From: Bacteroidetes bacterium UBA1947 | GTDB lineage: Bacteria > Bacteroidota > Bacteroidia > Chitinophagales > Chitinophagaceae | DNA length: 49,664 nt | NCBI GenBank assembly: GCA_002336915.1 | Contig: DDET01000019.1 | Span: forward strand, 1 to 49,664 | Direction: 5' to 3' | In this document: positions 25,394 through 33,011 of the stretch, piece after piece | How the letters are laid out: every line of letters begins with the position of its first letter | Numbering within the stretch: position 1 is the stretch's first letter | The notes under the pieces: generated by a model | What the model was told of the DNA's origin: nothing | The model's database searches: none | The model's input: the letters and a program-made list of their open reading frames with translations, nothing else | Translations under genes and position numbers: made by a program

Positions 25394-27492
25394 TAACTTA
25401 ATTGCAGTGTTATATTTTGTTTTTGTCCTTTATTTATTTTTGTTCCGGGCGGCACCGACTGCGACATCACCTTTCCTCTTCCGCTCAGCTGCACTTGCAT
25501 ACCCTGGTTTTCCAGCAGGTATATGGCGTCCTTCAATCCCATGCCCGTCACATCGGGCACTATACCTTCGTATGCTGGTCTTACCGTTACACGCAGGTTA
25601 TTGCTTGAGTCAGACTTAACCTGCCCCATTGCACGTTCCGCTATATTGCCTGGGTTCATCAGGCCCATTGAATTCAGCAAGACATTATAGCTCCAGCCCG
25701 TTGCCACACTGCCTTGTACCTTGTCCTTCGCATTCCTTGCTATACTATCCAGTGGTCCGTCCCATGAGCCTTTGCTGCTTGCGAATATCCTGTCAGCAAT
25801 CATCCTGAATACTGGCGCAGCTATCAGGCCGCCGTAATACACGCTTGAGTGCCTTTTGGTGCGGATCACTACTGCTATGGTGTACTTTGGTTTATCTGCT
25901 GGAAAGAAACCCACAAAGGAACCTTGGTACACGCCATCCGTATAAGCTATCCCTTTATCCGCTACCTGCGCTGTACCCGTTTTACCTGCCATAGTATAAT
26001 ATGGCGATTTGATACTTTTTGCAGTACCCATAGTAACCACCGAGTCCATGCAACGCCTCAACTGCGCGATAGTGCTTGAATCACCAATGTGTTCTTCTAG
26101 TACGGTAGGCTGTATGGTCTTTACATCTTTTCCATATTCTTTAATGGCACTCACCAGGTAAGGCTTCATCATCCTGCCCCCGTTGGCCACTGCATTATAT
26201 ACCATGCAGGTATGTAGCGGAGTAATAAGCACTTCATACCCCGTTGCCATCCATGGCAGTGTTGTAGCGCTCCAGCTCGTGTTGGCGGGTGACTTTATCA
26301 CGGGGGTACGCTCACCGGCCAGGTCAATGCCTGTCTTTTCGTTCAAATGCTCATGCTTGAGATGGTCTACGAATTTTTGAGGATTTTTATAGTAATAAGT
26401 GTAAGCCAGTTTAGCCATCGCCGCGTTCGATGATTCTGCATACGCTTTCCATATTGGCATCACACCAAGCCCAAGGTGTGAGTCTTTCATCACCCTGTTA
26501 CCAAATCGTATAGCACCACCTTCGGCATTTACATTATCATCAACAGTTATCAGCTTGTCATTCAGCAGCGCCAGCAGTGTATTTACTTTAAATGTCGATC
26601 CCGGCTCTGTAGGCATCAGCGCATAGTTCAGGTCTTCCCAATAGCTGCCGTCGCTTTGCCTGCCCAGGTTCACCAGGGCGCGTACCTTTCCTGTCTGCAC
26701 TTCCATTACCACTGCCGTACCATAGAGGCACTCATATTGTTCCAGTACGCTCATAAGGGCATGCTCGGCTACATCCTGTATGCTCACATCCAGTGTGGTA
26801 ACAATGTCTTTACCATTCTGCGCCTCCACTTCCGATCCTTCCACCGGCACCCACACATTTCCGGTTGCCCTCTGCTCTACCCTGTTACCATCTGCCCCTT
26901 TCAACAATGTATCATAGCGCGATTCCAATCCGATCGTCTGGCTGTTCTCGCGCCACAAGCCTATGGTCCTGTAAGCCAGCATACCGTATGGATTGATCCG
27001 TTTCTCACGCGGGTCCTCAATAAAACCGCCATATGCCTTGCCCCTGTTAAATATGGGGAAGGAACGAACGGCCTGGTAATCATAATAAGCAAGATTCTTC
27101 CTCAGCAAAAAGTAGCGGTTGCCTTTTTTATATTCATTCTCCAGCATTTGCTTATATGCTGCAGCACTGGCATCGTGAAACAGGTTCGCCAGGCATTTGG
27201 ATAAGCTATCCACATTTTCATTGAACAGCTTTTCGCTCATTACCGAAAAGTCAACATGTATATCAAACTGGGGAATGGAGGAGCAAAGTAGCTGCCCGTC
27301 CTCTGTATATATATTGCCACGCTCGGAAGGCAAAGCGGCATTGCGCGTATACATTTCCAGCGCCATCTTCTTCAATGCCGGTCCCTCTTTCACTTGTATC
27401 ATCGCCGCTTTAATAACGATAGCTACGCCCAGCAGGCAAATACACGTAAAAGCCACATAAACACGAAACCGTATATCCTTCTTTATATCCAC
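25393..27492 (-). CDS. ftsI: Class B penicillin-binding protein (FtsI/PBP3-like) with C-terminal PASTA domain
   Basis: The 699-aa septal transpeptidase has a membrane anchor (YVAFTCICLLGVAIVIKAAM), a dimerisation/pedestal domain beginning at RGNIYTEDGQLL, and a transpeptidase domain. The active site is Ser299 in STFK (299-302), with SSN at 354-356 and KTG at 504-506. A single PASTA domain (VPDVTGMGLKDAIYLLENQGM to VPPGTKINKGQ, about 635-699) ends the protein. The PASTA domain is absent from E. coli FtsI but common in Bacteroidota. The start is GTG at 27492, just after an AAGGAGGA ribosome-binding sequence; the next in-frame ATG lies after the membrane helix. It works with FtsW. Confidence 0.95.
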   Translation of the reverse strand: MDIKKDIRFRVYVAFTCICLLGVAIVIKAAMIQVKEGPALKKMALEMYTRNAALPSERGNIYTEDGQLLCSSIPQFDIHVDFSVMSEKLFNENVDSLSKCLANLFHDASAAAYKQMLENEYKKGNRYFLLRKNLAYYDYQAVRSFPIFNRGKAYGGFIEDPREKRINPYGMLAYRTIGLWRENSQTIGLESRYDTLLKGADGNRVEQRATGNVWVPVEGSEVEAQNGKDIVTTLDVSIQDVAEHALMSVLEQYECLYGTAVVMEVQTGKVRALVNLGRQSDGSYWEDLNYALMPTEPGSTFKVNTLLALLNDKLITVDDNVNAEGGAIRFGNRVMKDSHLGLGVMPIWKAYAESSNAAMAKLAYTYYYKNPQKFVDHLKHEHLNEKTGIDLAGERTPVIKSPANTSWSATTLPWMATGYEVLITPLHTCMVYNAVANGGRMMKPYLVSAIKEYGKDVKTIQPTVLEEHIGDSSTIAQLRRCMDSVVTMGTAKSIKSPYYTMAGKTGTAQVADKGIAYTDGVYQGSFVGFFPADKPKYTIAVVIRTKRHSSVYYGGLIAAPVFRMIADRIFASSKGSWDGPLDSIARNAKDKVQGSVATGWSYNVLLNSMGLMNPGNIAERAMGQVKSDSSNNLRVTVRPAYEGIVPDVTGMGLKDAIYLLENQGMQVQLSGRGKVMSQSVPPGTKINKGQKQNITLQLS

Positions 27493-27504
27493 TTCCTCCT
27501 TCTG

Positions 27505-27885
27505 TTACTTTTTTGCTACTGCACTATCCACTTCTATCTTGTAGGCCGGCAGCATCATGGGTTTTAGTCCCAGCCTGCCCGCACTCTTTATCACTTCAGT
27601 TTCCATCCTTGCATTCATCAGCTGCGTCTTAATGTCCATATACTTCCAGCGCAGTTCCTTCAATACCTTGTTTTGCTTGTTCAGCTCCCGCTGCATCTCT
27701 ACGGCATGCTGCGAGTTATTTATGTATAGCACGCCCAGTAAGGCTATAAAAGCCAGGTAGGGGATATTATGCACTATACCTTTGTAAGACACTTTTTCCA
27801 GCAACATCTTCCAGTCGCTCCTGATACGCTGCGCAGGCACCTCCTCGGGCTGTTCCTGCACTATATCCTTACTCTTGCTGCTCAT
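27505..27885 (-). CDS. ftsL: FtsL-like division protein
   Basis: The 126-aa bitopic protein has a cytoplasmic N-terminus, one helix (IPYLAFIALLGVLYI, about 42-57) and a periplasmic coiled coil (HAVEMQRELNKQNKVLKELRWKYMDIK in heptads). FtsL proteins are poorly conserved in sequence. The call rests on size, topology, the coiled coil, the final ARMETEVIKSAGRLGLKPM block and the position between rsmH and the PBP gene. It should form the FtsQLB-type complex with FtsQ. Its start lies inside rsmH (17-base overlap). Confidence 0.85.
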   Translation of the reverse strand: MSSKSKDIVQEQPEEVPAQRIRSDWKMLLEKVSYKGIVHNIPYLAFIALLGVLYINNSQHAVEMQRELNKQNKVLKELRWKYMDIKTQLMNARMETEVIKSAGRLGLKPMMLPAYKIEVDSAVAKK

Positions 27886-28795
27886 CCTGTTTCTCTGCTA
27901 TGCGTAGCCGCGCACTTCTCGAACGCGGGTTGTTTTTTATTTCCTCTGCCGTAGGTTCTATAGGTTTTGCATTCACAGGCCTCAGCGGGGCCTTCTCTTT
28001 TATCACTCCGTACATGTCACTTTCGTCCTCCTCCCACTTACCGCGTTTTATGTATTGCTTTACTATCCTGTCTTCTATCGAGTGGAAGGTGATCACGCTC
28101 AGCCTTCCTCCAGGGTTTAAACTTGCAGCTGCCTGTTGCAAAAATTCCCTCAAAGCACCCATCTCATCATTCACTTCTATCCTCAGTGCCTGGAACACCT
28201 GCGCCAGGTATTTATTGGGCAGTCCTTTCATCACCGGCAGTATCATCGCCTTCAGCGCTTCTATACTATTCAGCTTCGTCCTGCCGCGTTGCTCCACAAT
28301 ATGTTTTGCCAGCTGGCGTGCATTACGCACTTCACCGTATTGCTCAAACATTTTGTGCAGTTGCAGCTCGCTGTATGTCTTCAGCACATCTGCTGCGGTC
28401 ACATCGCTGCGCTTGTCCATCCGCATATCCAGCGGACCCTCAAAGCGTATCGAAAAACCACGTTCCGCCGTGTCAAATTGAAAAGAACTTACTCCCAGGT
28501 CAGCCAATATCCCGTCTACCGTCTTATATCCGTGCAGCCGCAAAAAGCGGTTTATATATCTAAAGTTTTCTCTTACTTCTATCAGCCTGTCATCATCAGG
28601 CTTGTTCTTCCACGCATCAGCATCGTGGTCAAAAGCCAGCAGTTTGCCATTTGGGCCCAGCCTACTCAGTATCTCCCTGCTGTGGCCCCCTCCTCCGAAG
28701 GTGGCATCCACATAAATGCCATCTTCCTTTATTGCCAGTCCGTCTACCGCCTCCTTTAAAAGAACTGTCGTGTGGTAAAAAGTGGGACTGCCCAT
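27869..28795 (-). CDS. rsmH: 16S rRNA (cytosine(1402)-N(4))-methyltransferase
   Basis: The 308-aa enzyme (MraW) methylates C1402 of 16S rRNA in the ribosomal P site. It has HTTVLLKEAVDGL at the N-terminus, the SAM motif VDATFGGGGHS, ILADLGVSSFQFD, RGFSIRFEGPLDMRMD and FHSIEDRIVKQY. Length and order are standard. It begins two bases after mraZ and overlaps ftsL, the usual order of the dcw cluster. Confidence 0.98.
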   Translation of the reverse strand: MGSPTFYHTTVLLKEAVDGLAIKEDGIYVDATFGGGGHSREILSRLGPNGKLLAFDHDADAWKNKPDDDRLIEVRENFRYINRFLRLHGYKTVDGILADLGVSSFQFDTAERGFSIRFEGPLDMRMDKRSDVTAADVLKTYSELQLHKMFEQYGEVRNARQLAKHIVEQRGRTKLNSIEALKAMILPVMKGLPNKYLAQVFQALRIEVNDEMGALREFLQQAAASLNPGGRLSVITFHSIEDRIVKQYIKRGKWEEDESDMYGVIKEKAPLRPVNAKPIEPTAEEIKNNPRSRSARLRIAEKQDEQQE

Positions 28796-28797
28796 TT

Positions 28798-29265
28798 TTA
28801 CATTTCAAAAGGGTTCATAAAATCGCCACCGGCCACCTCGGCTGCCAGGTCACTAAAGCCCGCAGCTTTCTCACGTATATAGTTATAGTATGTATCTTTA
28901 TCCCATAATTCTACTTTGTCCGACTGTGCTGATAATACCATGTCTTTCCTGATGCCTGCATATTCCTGCAATGGCTTTGGCAGCAGTATCCTTCCTGCAC
29001 TGTCCACATCTATTATCGTGGCACCGTTCTGGAATAGCCTTTTGAACTCACGCACCTTAGGGTTAAAGTCATTCAGTTTTGCCAGCTTCTGCGTCAGCAG
29101 GTTCCAGCGGTCTATATGGTACATGCTCAGGCAATTTTCAAAACCACGGTTTATCACGAAACGCTCAGCCGCATTTTCAGGCAGCTGCTTACGAAAGCCC
29201 GAAGGCAGCAGGAAGCGGCCCTTGGCATCGATAGCTATCTCATATTCCCCGAGGAAACTTGTCAT
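28798..29265 (-). CDS. mraZ: Transcriptional regulator MraZ
   Basis: The 155-aa protein contains two tandem MraZ/AbrB-like DNA-binding domains: residues about 3-50 (GEYEIAIDAKGRFLLPSGFRK) and about 80-125 (ATIIDVDSAGRILLPKPLQEY), each with the DxxGRxxLP motif. MraZ proteins form ring-like oligomers that bind short direct repeats spaced about one helical turn and repress their own dcw operon. The four 10-bp-phased repeats upstream (29291-29336) fit this role. First gene of the cluster. Confidence 0.97.
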   Translation of the reverse strand: MTSFLGEYEIAIDAKGRFLLPSGFRKQLPENAAERFVINRGFENCLSMYHIDRWNLLTQKLAKLNDFNPKVREFKRLFQNGATIIDVDSAGRILLPKPLQEYAGIRKDMVLSAQSDKVELWDKDTYYNYIREKAAGFSDLAAEVAGGDFMNPFEM

Positions 29266-29290
29266 TGATGAAAATTATCTTATTTTTCAA

Positions 29291-29336
29291 TTATTACCAC
29301 AAAATAACACAAACTCCCACAATTTTACACCACAAA
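29291..29336 (-). promoter_or_regulatory. Candidate MraZ operator: 10-bp-phased direct repeats
   Basis: On the plus strand the triplet CAC recurs at 29298, 29308, 29318 and 29328, exactly 10 bases apart, with an extra CACAAA at 29331. On the minus strand these read as TTTGTGG, TTGTGGG, TTTGTGT and TTTGTGG units. The array begins at the -7 box of mraZ and extends over the likely transcription start, the right place for autorepression. Known MraZ sites are direct repeats of short GTG/TGGG cores at a 10-base period. That MraZ binds here is inference. Confidence 0.65.
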
Positions 29337-29340
29337 GGTA
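29333..29340 (-). promoter_or_regulatory. -7 promoter element of the dcw cluster
   Basis: Minus-strand TACCTTTG, exact TAnnTTTG match, 68 bases upstream of the mraZ ATG and touching the repeat array. No typical -33 TTG was found at the usual distance. Confidence 0.5.
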
Positions 29341-29440
29341 AAACATATTTTTCCACATCTATATATAAATCTGAAAATTATACTGGGCTTGCCTTTCAGC
29401 CGTTTTTAGCGTTTATTCCCACATCACCTATGTTAATATG

Positions 29441-29470
29441 CTGTGGATTACTGTGGATATCTGTGGATAA
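29441..29470 (+). repeat. Three tandem 10-bp TGTGGAT boxes (MraZ- or DnaA-box-like)
   Basis: CTGTGGATTA, CTGTGGATAT and CTGTGGATAA follow each other without spacing. The third contains TGTGGATAA, the reverse complement of the perfect DnaA box TTATCCACA; the others differ by one or two bases. The TGTGG core and the 10-bp period also match the mraZ-proximal array. They lie 83 bases upstream of the bamD ATG and 101 bases from the dcw -7 box. Confidence 0.6.
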
Positions 29471-29552
29471 ACTCGCAAACATTGATTTTAACACACTTTT
29501 GCATGCAGCTTTAGGGAATACTCATTTCTTTCCATATTTTTGCCACCCAATT

Positions 29553-30368
29553 ATGCCAATTCGCAGAAACTTATGGTCCTTTTGCCTTAGCCTCCTGTTG
29601 TTATTGAGCGCTTGTCACGGTTATGAAAAACTGTTGAAGAGCAGCGATGTAAACCTGAAGCTGACCAAGGCAAACGAATACTACGATAAAAAGTACTACC
29701 AGCACGCCAATCAATTGTACGAGAGCCTGATCCCGGTTATGAAAAACACCCGGAACTACCAGCCTCTGTACTATAAGTACTGCTACACCTTCTATTACAT
29801 GAAGGATTACCTGTCTGCTTCCTACAACTTCAAGAACTACGTGGAATTCTTCCCAAGCAGCCCTGAAGCAGAGGAATGCGAGTTTATGTATGGCCTTTGC
29901 CTTTTCAAATATTCTCCCAAATACAGCCTTGATCCTACCAATACCACCAAGGCCATGGAGGCTTTACAGTCTTTTGTCAATACACACCCTAAATCCAAAT
30001 ACCTCATCGAGGCCAACGGTTATATCAACGAATCGCGCAATAAGCTGGAAATGAAGGCTGCCAGCGCTGCCAAGCTATATTACGATATCGGCCAGTTCAA
30101 AGCCGCCTCTGTAGCATACAAAAGCCTGATGCGTGCCTACCCCGAGTCGCCCAATACCGATAAATACCGTATGATGGAGGTTAAATCCCTCTACTATTAC
30201 GCACATGCAAGCGTGCCGGAGAAGCAGGAAGAGCGCTATGCAGGCACAATTAACGCCTACCATGAATTAGTTGACGAATTTCCAAAATCTTTGTACCTTC
30301 GCGACGCCGAAAAGTATTATACACTGGCAGACAATCATATTAAAAAACTACGTGATGAGCACAAATAA
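29553..30368 (+). CDS. bamD: Outer-membrane assembly lipoprotein BamD
   Basis: The 271-aa lipoprotein has a signal peptide with lipobox LSAC (lipidated Cys22) and TPR repeats from about 40 to 265 (ANEYYDKKYYQHANQLYESLI; AASVAYKSLMRAYPESPNTD; GTINAYHELVDEFPKSLYL). The TPR pattern with FPxS loops is typical of BamD, the essential BAM-complex lipoprotein that supports BamA in outer-membrane protein insertion. The frame is open from 29259, but ATG 29553 directly begins the lipoprotein signal, and the upstream part overlaps mraZ and the regulatory repeats. TATTTTTG at 29535-29542 is a possible -7 box very close to the start. The end overlaps rpoZ by 14 bases. Confidence 0.93.
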   Translation: MPIRRNLWSFCLSLLLLLSACHGYEKLLKSSDVNLKLTKANEYYDKKYYQHANQLYESLIPVMKNTRNYQPLYYKYCYTFYYMKDYLSASYNFKNYVEFFPSSPEAEECEFMYGLCLFKYSPKYSLDPTNTTKAMEALQSFVNTHPKSKYLIEANGYINESRNKLEMKAASAAKLYYDIGQFKAASVAYKSLMRAYPESPNTDKYRMMEVKSLYYYAHASVPEKQEERYAGTINAYHELVDEFPKSLYLRDAEKYYTLADNHIKKLRDEHK

Positions 30369-30675
30369 AAGAGCAATGGCATCGGTTAACCCCCTGGTTG
30401 AAACACGCGATGTGATAGCTATTAAAAATAAAACAGGTAATCTTTACGAATCTATATCAGTAATGTCAAGGCGTGCAAGCCAGATAGCCGTTACTATGAA
30501 AGAAGAGTTGCACCGCAAGCTGGATGAATTTATCATCCACGGCGATAACCTCGAAGAGATACATGAGAACAAAGAGCAGATAGAAATATCACGCATCTAC
30601 GAACGCATGGCTAATCCGTCTCTGCAGGCAATCAACGAATTCAACGAAGACAAGATATACCACCGCAAGAAATAA
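30355..30675 (+). CDS. rpoZ: RNA polymerase omega subunit (Bacteroidota type)
   Basis: The 106-aa protein matches the Bacteroidota omega subunit (Rpb6-like): GNLYESISVMSRRASQIAV, MKEELHRKLDEF, DNLEEIHENKEQIEISRIYE and a final DKIYHRKK. Omega aids assembly and stability of RNA polymerase. I chose ATG 30355 (MSTNKRAMASVNPL), which overlaps bamD by 14 bases; ATG 30376 is an alternative. The bamD-rpoZ pair is a conserved Bacteroidota arrangement. A terminator follows. Confidence 0.93.
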   Translation: MSTNKRAMASVNPLVETRDVIAIKNKTGNLYESISVMSRRASQIAVTMKEELHRKLDEFIIHGDNLEEIHENKEQIEISRIYERMANPSLQAINEFNEDKIYHRKK

Positions 30676-30694
30676 GAAAGCTTGAAGCATAAAA

Positions 30695-30724
30695 AGAGCC
30701 ACCTGGTCCCGGGTGGCTTTTTTG
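30695..30724 (+). terminator. Rho-independent terminator of bamD-rpoZ
   Basis: The stem AGCCACC (30697-30703) / GGTGGCT (30712-30718) is followed by six T. It starts 20 bases after the rpoZ stop. Confidence 0.88.
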
Positions 30725-30750
30725 TTTAAACCACTTCCATAAACCACCCA

Positions 30751-30781
30751 ATCAACTAGTCAACCGATCAACTAGTCAACC
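30751..30781 (+). repeat. Short tandem repeat of a CAACTAGTCAACC unit
   Basis: The 15-base unit ATCAACTAGTCAACC occurs at 30751-30765 and again at 30767-30781, separated by one G. A degenerate relative (TAACTAATTAACCAATTAAC and so on) occurs at 32188-32222, in both cases just upstream of a gene. Confidence 0.8.
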
Positions 30782-30798
30782 ATTTCCCCTAACTTCGC

Positions 30799-31503
30799 AT
30801 GGTGATGAAAAAGGAATATAAACACCTCTTCTTTGACCTCGACCATACCCTCTGGGATTTTGATAAGAACTCCGAGCTTACCCTCAGGCGCTTACATACC
30901 GAGTACGGCCTGGCAAGCAGGGGCATCACAGACTTCGATACTTTTTACACGCGTTATTCTTTTCACAACGACCGTCTTTGGGCACGCTTTCGCAACGGCT
31001 ACATCAGGCGCGACGAGCTACGCTGGAAACGCATGTGGCTGGCCCTGCTCGATTTTAAGATAGGCGATACAGCACTGGCACATGAACTCAGCACGGCCTA
31101 CCTCGAGATATTGCCCACACAAGGCGCTTTGATTCCCGGGGCTAAGGAACTGCTGGAGCATTGCAAAGACAAGTACGTCATCCACATGATCACAAACGGC
31201 TTTGAGACTACCCAGTGGCTCAAGCTGCAATACTCAGGCATACGTTCTTATTTCAACACCGTCATCACTTCCGAGAAAAGCAATAGCCTCAAACCCCACC
31301 GCGAGATATTCGACTACGCGCTTAAGGCCACCGGCGCCCTGGCCGAACACAGCATTATGATAGGCGATGCACTCGAAATAGATGTGCTGGGCGCGTTCAA
31401 CGCCGGCTGGGACCAGGTCTACTTCAACCCCCACAAAACCGCCCACGAAAAAACACCCACCTACGAGGTCTTTGAATTAAAAGCCTTAATGGAAATTCTA
31501 TAG
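30799..31503 (+). CDS. HAD-family nucleotidase (YjjG type)
   Basis: The 234-aa haloacid-dehalogenase phosphatase has motif I DLDHTLWDFD (nucleophile Asp at about 13), motif II ITNGF, motif III Lys in EKSNSLKPHREIF and motif IV MIGDALEIDVLGAFNAGW. The LWDFDKNSELTL block and length resemble the YjjG noncanonical pyrimidine nucleotidases, which hydrolyse nucleoside monophosphates including damaged ones. Two ATG codons (30799, 30805) compete for the start. It lies after the rpoZ terminator and is probably transcribed on its own. Confidence 0.88.
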   Translation: MVMKKEYKHLFFDLDHTLWDFDKNSELTLRRLHTEYGLASRGITDFDTFYTRYSFHNDRLWARFRNGYIRRDELRWKRMWLALLDFKIGDTALAHELSTAYLEILPTQGALIPGAKELLEHCKDKYVIHMITNGFETTQWLKLQYSGIRSYFNTVITSEKSNSLKPHREIFDYALKATGALAEHSIMIGDALEIDVLGAFNAGWDQVYFNPHKTAHEKTPTYEVFELKALMEIL

Positions 31504-31512
31504 AAAACATGT

Positions 31513-31543
31513 CACCTCTCCCTTGGAGAGGCCGGGAGAGGTC
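31513..31543. repeat. Dispersed palindromic repeat, intergenic copy
   Basis: CCTCTCC (31515-31521) / GGAGAGG (31525-31531) is followed by CCGGGAGAGGTC. The same layout (CTCTCC-loop-GGAGAGG-CCGGG-GAGG) occurs inside the gene at 48590-49591, at 49070-49106 on the opposite strand. It lies between two convergent genes and could also act as a weak terminator. Confidence 0.7.
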
Positions 31544-31544
31544 T

Positions 31545-31826
31545 CTACCGTAGCACAATATCCTTCACCACTTGCTCCTTAAAATATTCATTGATGTTCT
31601 GTATCAATCGCTCCTTGCCAAACATAAGCTCCTGCTTCAATGGTGCTACATCAGTATAGATGGTCAGTACCCCATTGGCCATCTTAATATCACGGGTATA
31701 TTTTGCTATCGTTTTGCTGGTAATGGCTTCCCATTCTTCACGCATACGCAGCTCCGTAACCTTAGGCTTCCAGTTCGATTTCTCCAGTAAAAGATTCAAG
31801 GCCTCGCCTATACTATATGAACCCAT
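31545..31826 (-). CDS. dciA: DUF721/DciA-like protein
   Basis: A 93-aa protein of the DUF721 family: YSIGEALNLLLEKSNWKPKV, then MREEWEAITSKTIAKYTRDI and KQELMFGKERLIQNINEYF. DUF721 proteins of the DciA group load or activate the replicative helicase DnaB in bacteria lacking DnaC. Bacteroidota members are short, like this one, so the replication role is an inference from the family. I chose ATG 31826 (MGSYSIGEAL); a TTG three codons upstream is also in frame. Confidence 0.8.
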   Translation of the reverse strand: MGSYSIGEALNLLLEKSNWKPKVTELRMREEWEAITSKTIAKYTRDIKMANGVLTIYTDVAPLKQELMFGKERLIQNINEYFKEQVVKDIVLR

Positions 31827-31910
31827 TTTCTGCAATTAATAAGAACATGTAAATTACGTTTTTTCATCCATTGCCCCACAAAAAAACAATAACATTCTAC
31901 CCATTTCACG

Positions 31911-32002
31911 CAAAGCCCGGAGGGCTTTAATGTGAATAGCCCCGAATGCAATTCGGGGACAAGGACACGCACCGACCGCAACCATGAAGGGGTTGAACAA
32001 CG
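31911..32002. repeat. Twin-hairpin dispersed intergenic repeat
   Basis: Two perfect hairpins lie close together: AAAGCCC (31912-31918) / GGGCTTT (31922-31928), and CCCCGAAT (31940-31947) / ATTCGGGG (31951-31958). They are followed by a GGACACGCACCGACCGCAACC and GAAGGGGTTGAA segment. The composition resembles the non-coding dispersed repeats common in Bacteroidota genomes. Only one copy is in the window, so dispersal is inferred. Confidence 0.5.
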
Positions 32003-32048
32003 TGTGGACAACATACTTCGTGGTATCTTAACAAACTATTTTTTGAAT

Positions 32049-32082
32049 TTTGACTTTTGAATTTTGAATTAATGTATATTTG
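32049..32082 (+). promoter_or_regulatory. Promoter of the DUF4290-murA operon
   Basis: TATATTTG at 32075-32082 matches TAnnTTTG exactly. TTTG occurs at 32049-32052 (spacing 22) and 32056-32059 (spacing 15). It would give a leader of about 145 bases before the DUF4290 ATG. Confidence 0.5.
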
Positions 32083-32235
32083 TGGGAAGCGATCCTCCGC
32101 AATATTCAGCCAATTCTTCCACGGCAGATACTTGCACCAATTTCAAACTACATCGCCATTACACGAAAAGGGGATTATCCTCCTTTTAACTAATTAACCA
32201 ATTAACGAGTTAACTAATCAACTTTTAAACTAAAC

Positions 32236-32997
32236 ATGGAATATAATACTACGCGCTCACGGATGCTGATGCCCGAATACGGCCGCAACGTGCAGAAAAT
32301 GGTAGAGTACCTGCTCACGGTTGAAGACCGTGCAGCACGCCTTCGCAATGCCGAAGCAGTGATAGAATTAATGGGCACACTAAATCCTCACCTTAAAACA
32401 GTGGAGGACTACAAGCATAAATTGTGGGACCATCTGTACCAGATGACGGGTTTCAATCTCGATGTCGATTCACCCTACCCACCTCCAACAGCCGAAGAGG
32501 TATTCAAAAAGCCCGAGCGCATCCCGTACCCACAGGCGCCTATCAAGGAGCGTCACCTGGGCAGGAACCTCACCTCACTGCTCGATAAAGCACTGGTCGA
32601 ACCTGATGCGGACAAGCGCCAGGCCCTTACGCAGCTTATTGGCTACTACATGAAGCTGGCCTATACCAACTGGCATAAAGAACCGGTGCATGATGATATG
32701 ATAAAGAACGAGCTCTCTATCTTGTCAGGCGGGCAGTTGACTTATGAAACAGGTGGCTACCGTGTACACTTCGATACGCGCACCAACTTCAAACAGCGCA
32801 GCAACGAGCGCAGTGGCGGCGGTGGTGGCCGTAACTATAAAGGCAGCAACCAGGGTGGTGAAAGAAACGACCGCGACCGCAGTGGTGGCGGAGGTAATCG
32901 CAACTTCGGCAACGGCGGCGGCGGTGGCAATAATTACAACAAGAACCGCAAGTTCAAGAACAACAAGAACAATAATAATAAACAACAACCACAATAA
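32236..32997 (+). CDS. DUF4290 protein with Gly/Arg/Asn-rich tail
   Basis: The 253-aa protein carries the DUF4290 domain found in Bacteroidota over residues about 1-185 (YNTTRSRMLMPEYGRNVQKM; WDHLYQMTGFNLDVDSPYP; LIGYYMKLAYTNWHKEPV). The function of the domain is not established. The last 65 residues or so are low-complexity: Gly runs alternating with Arg and Asn (RSGGGGGRNYKGSNQGG, RDRSGGGGNRNFG) and a final Lys/Asn/Gln stretch. This resembles RGG-type nucleic-acid-binding tails. It lies 14 bases before murA and probably shares its transcript. Confidence 0.88.
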   Translation: MEYNTTRSRMLMPEYGRNVQKMVEYLLTVEDRAARLRNAEAVIELMGTLNPHLKTVEDYKHKLWDHLYQMTGFNLDVDSPYPPPTAEEVFKKPERIPYPQAPIKERHLGRNLTSLLDKALVEPDADKRQALTQLIGYYMKLAYTNWHKEPVHDDMIKNELSILSGGQLTYETGGYRVHFDTRTNFKQRSNERSGGGGGRNYKGSNQGGERNDRDRSGGGGNRNFGNGGGGGNNYNKNRKFKNNKNNNNKQQPQ

Positions 32998-33011
32998 ATA
33001 CGCCCTGTAGC

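Larger units (their letters stand above)
31836..32235. other. 400-base intergenic region with repeats and a promoter
   Basis: No gene is supported here. In order it holds the twin-hairpin repeat (31911-32002), a stretch of TTTTGAATTTTGAC repeats (32040-32070) overlapping a promoter, a near-palindromic AAAAGGGGATTATCCTCCTTTT region around 32167-32188, and a degenerate TTAACTAATTAACC repeat just before the DUF4290 start codon. Confidence 0.7.

Noticed and set aside
29259..29552. In-frame N-terminal extension of bamD
   Set aside because: It overlaps mraZ and the promoter repeats, and would bury the lipoprotein signal peptide that begins at 29553.
29266..29552. Chromosomal origin of replication
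   Set aside because: Only one perfect DnaA box and two near matches are present, with no dnaA or other origin gene nearby; kept as an alternative reading of the repeats, not as a feature.
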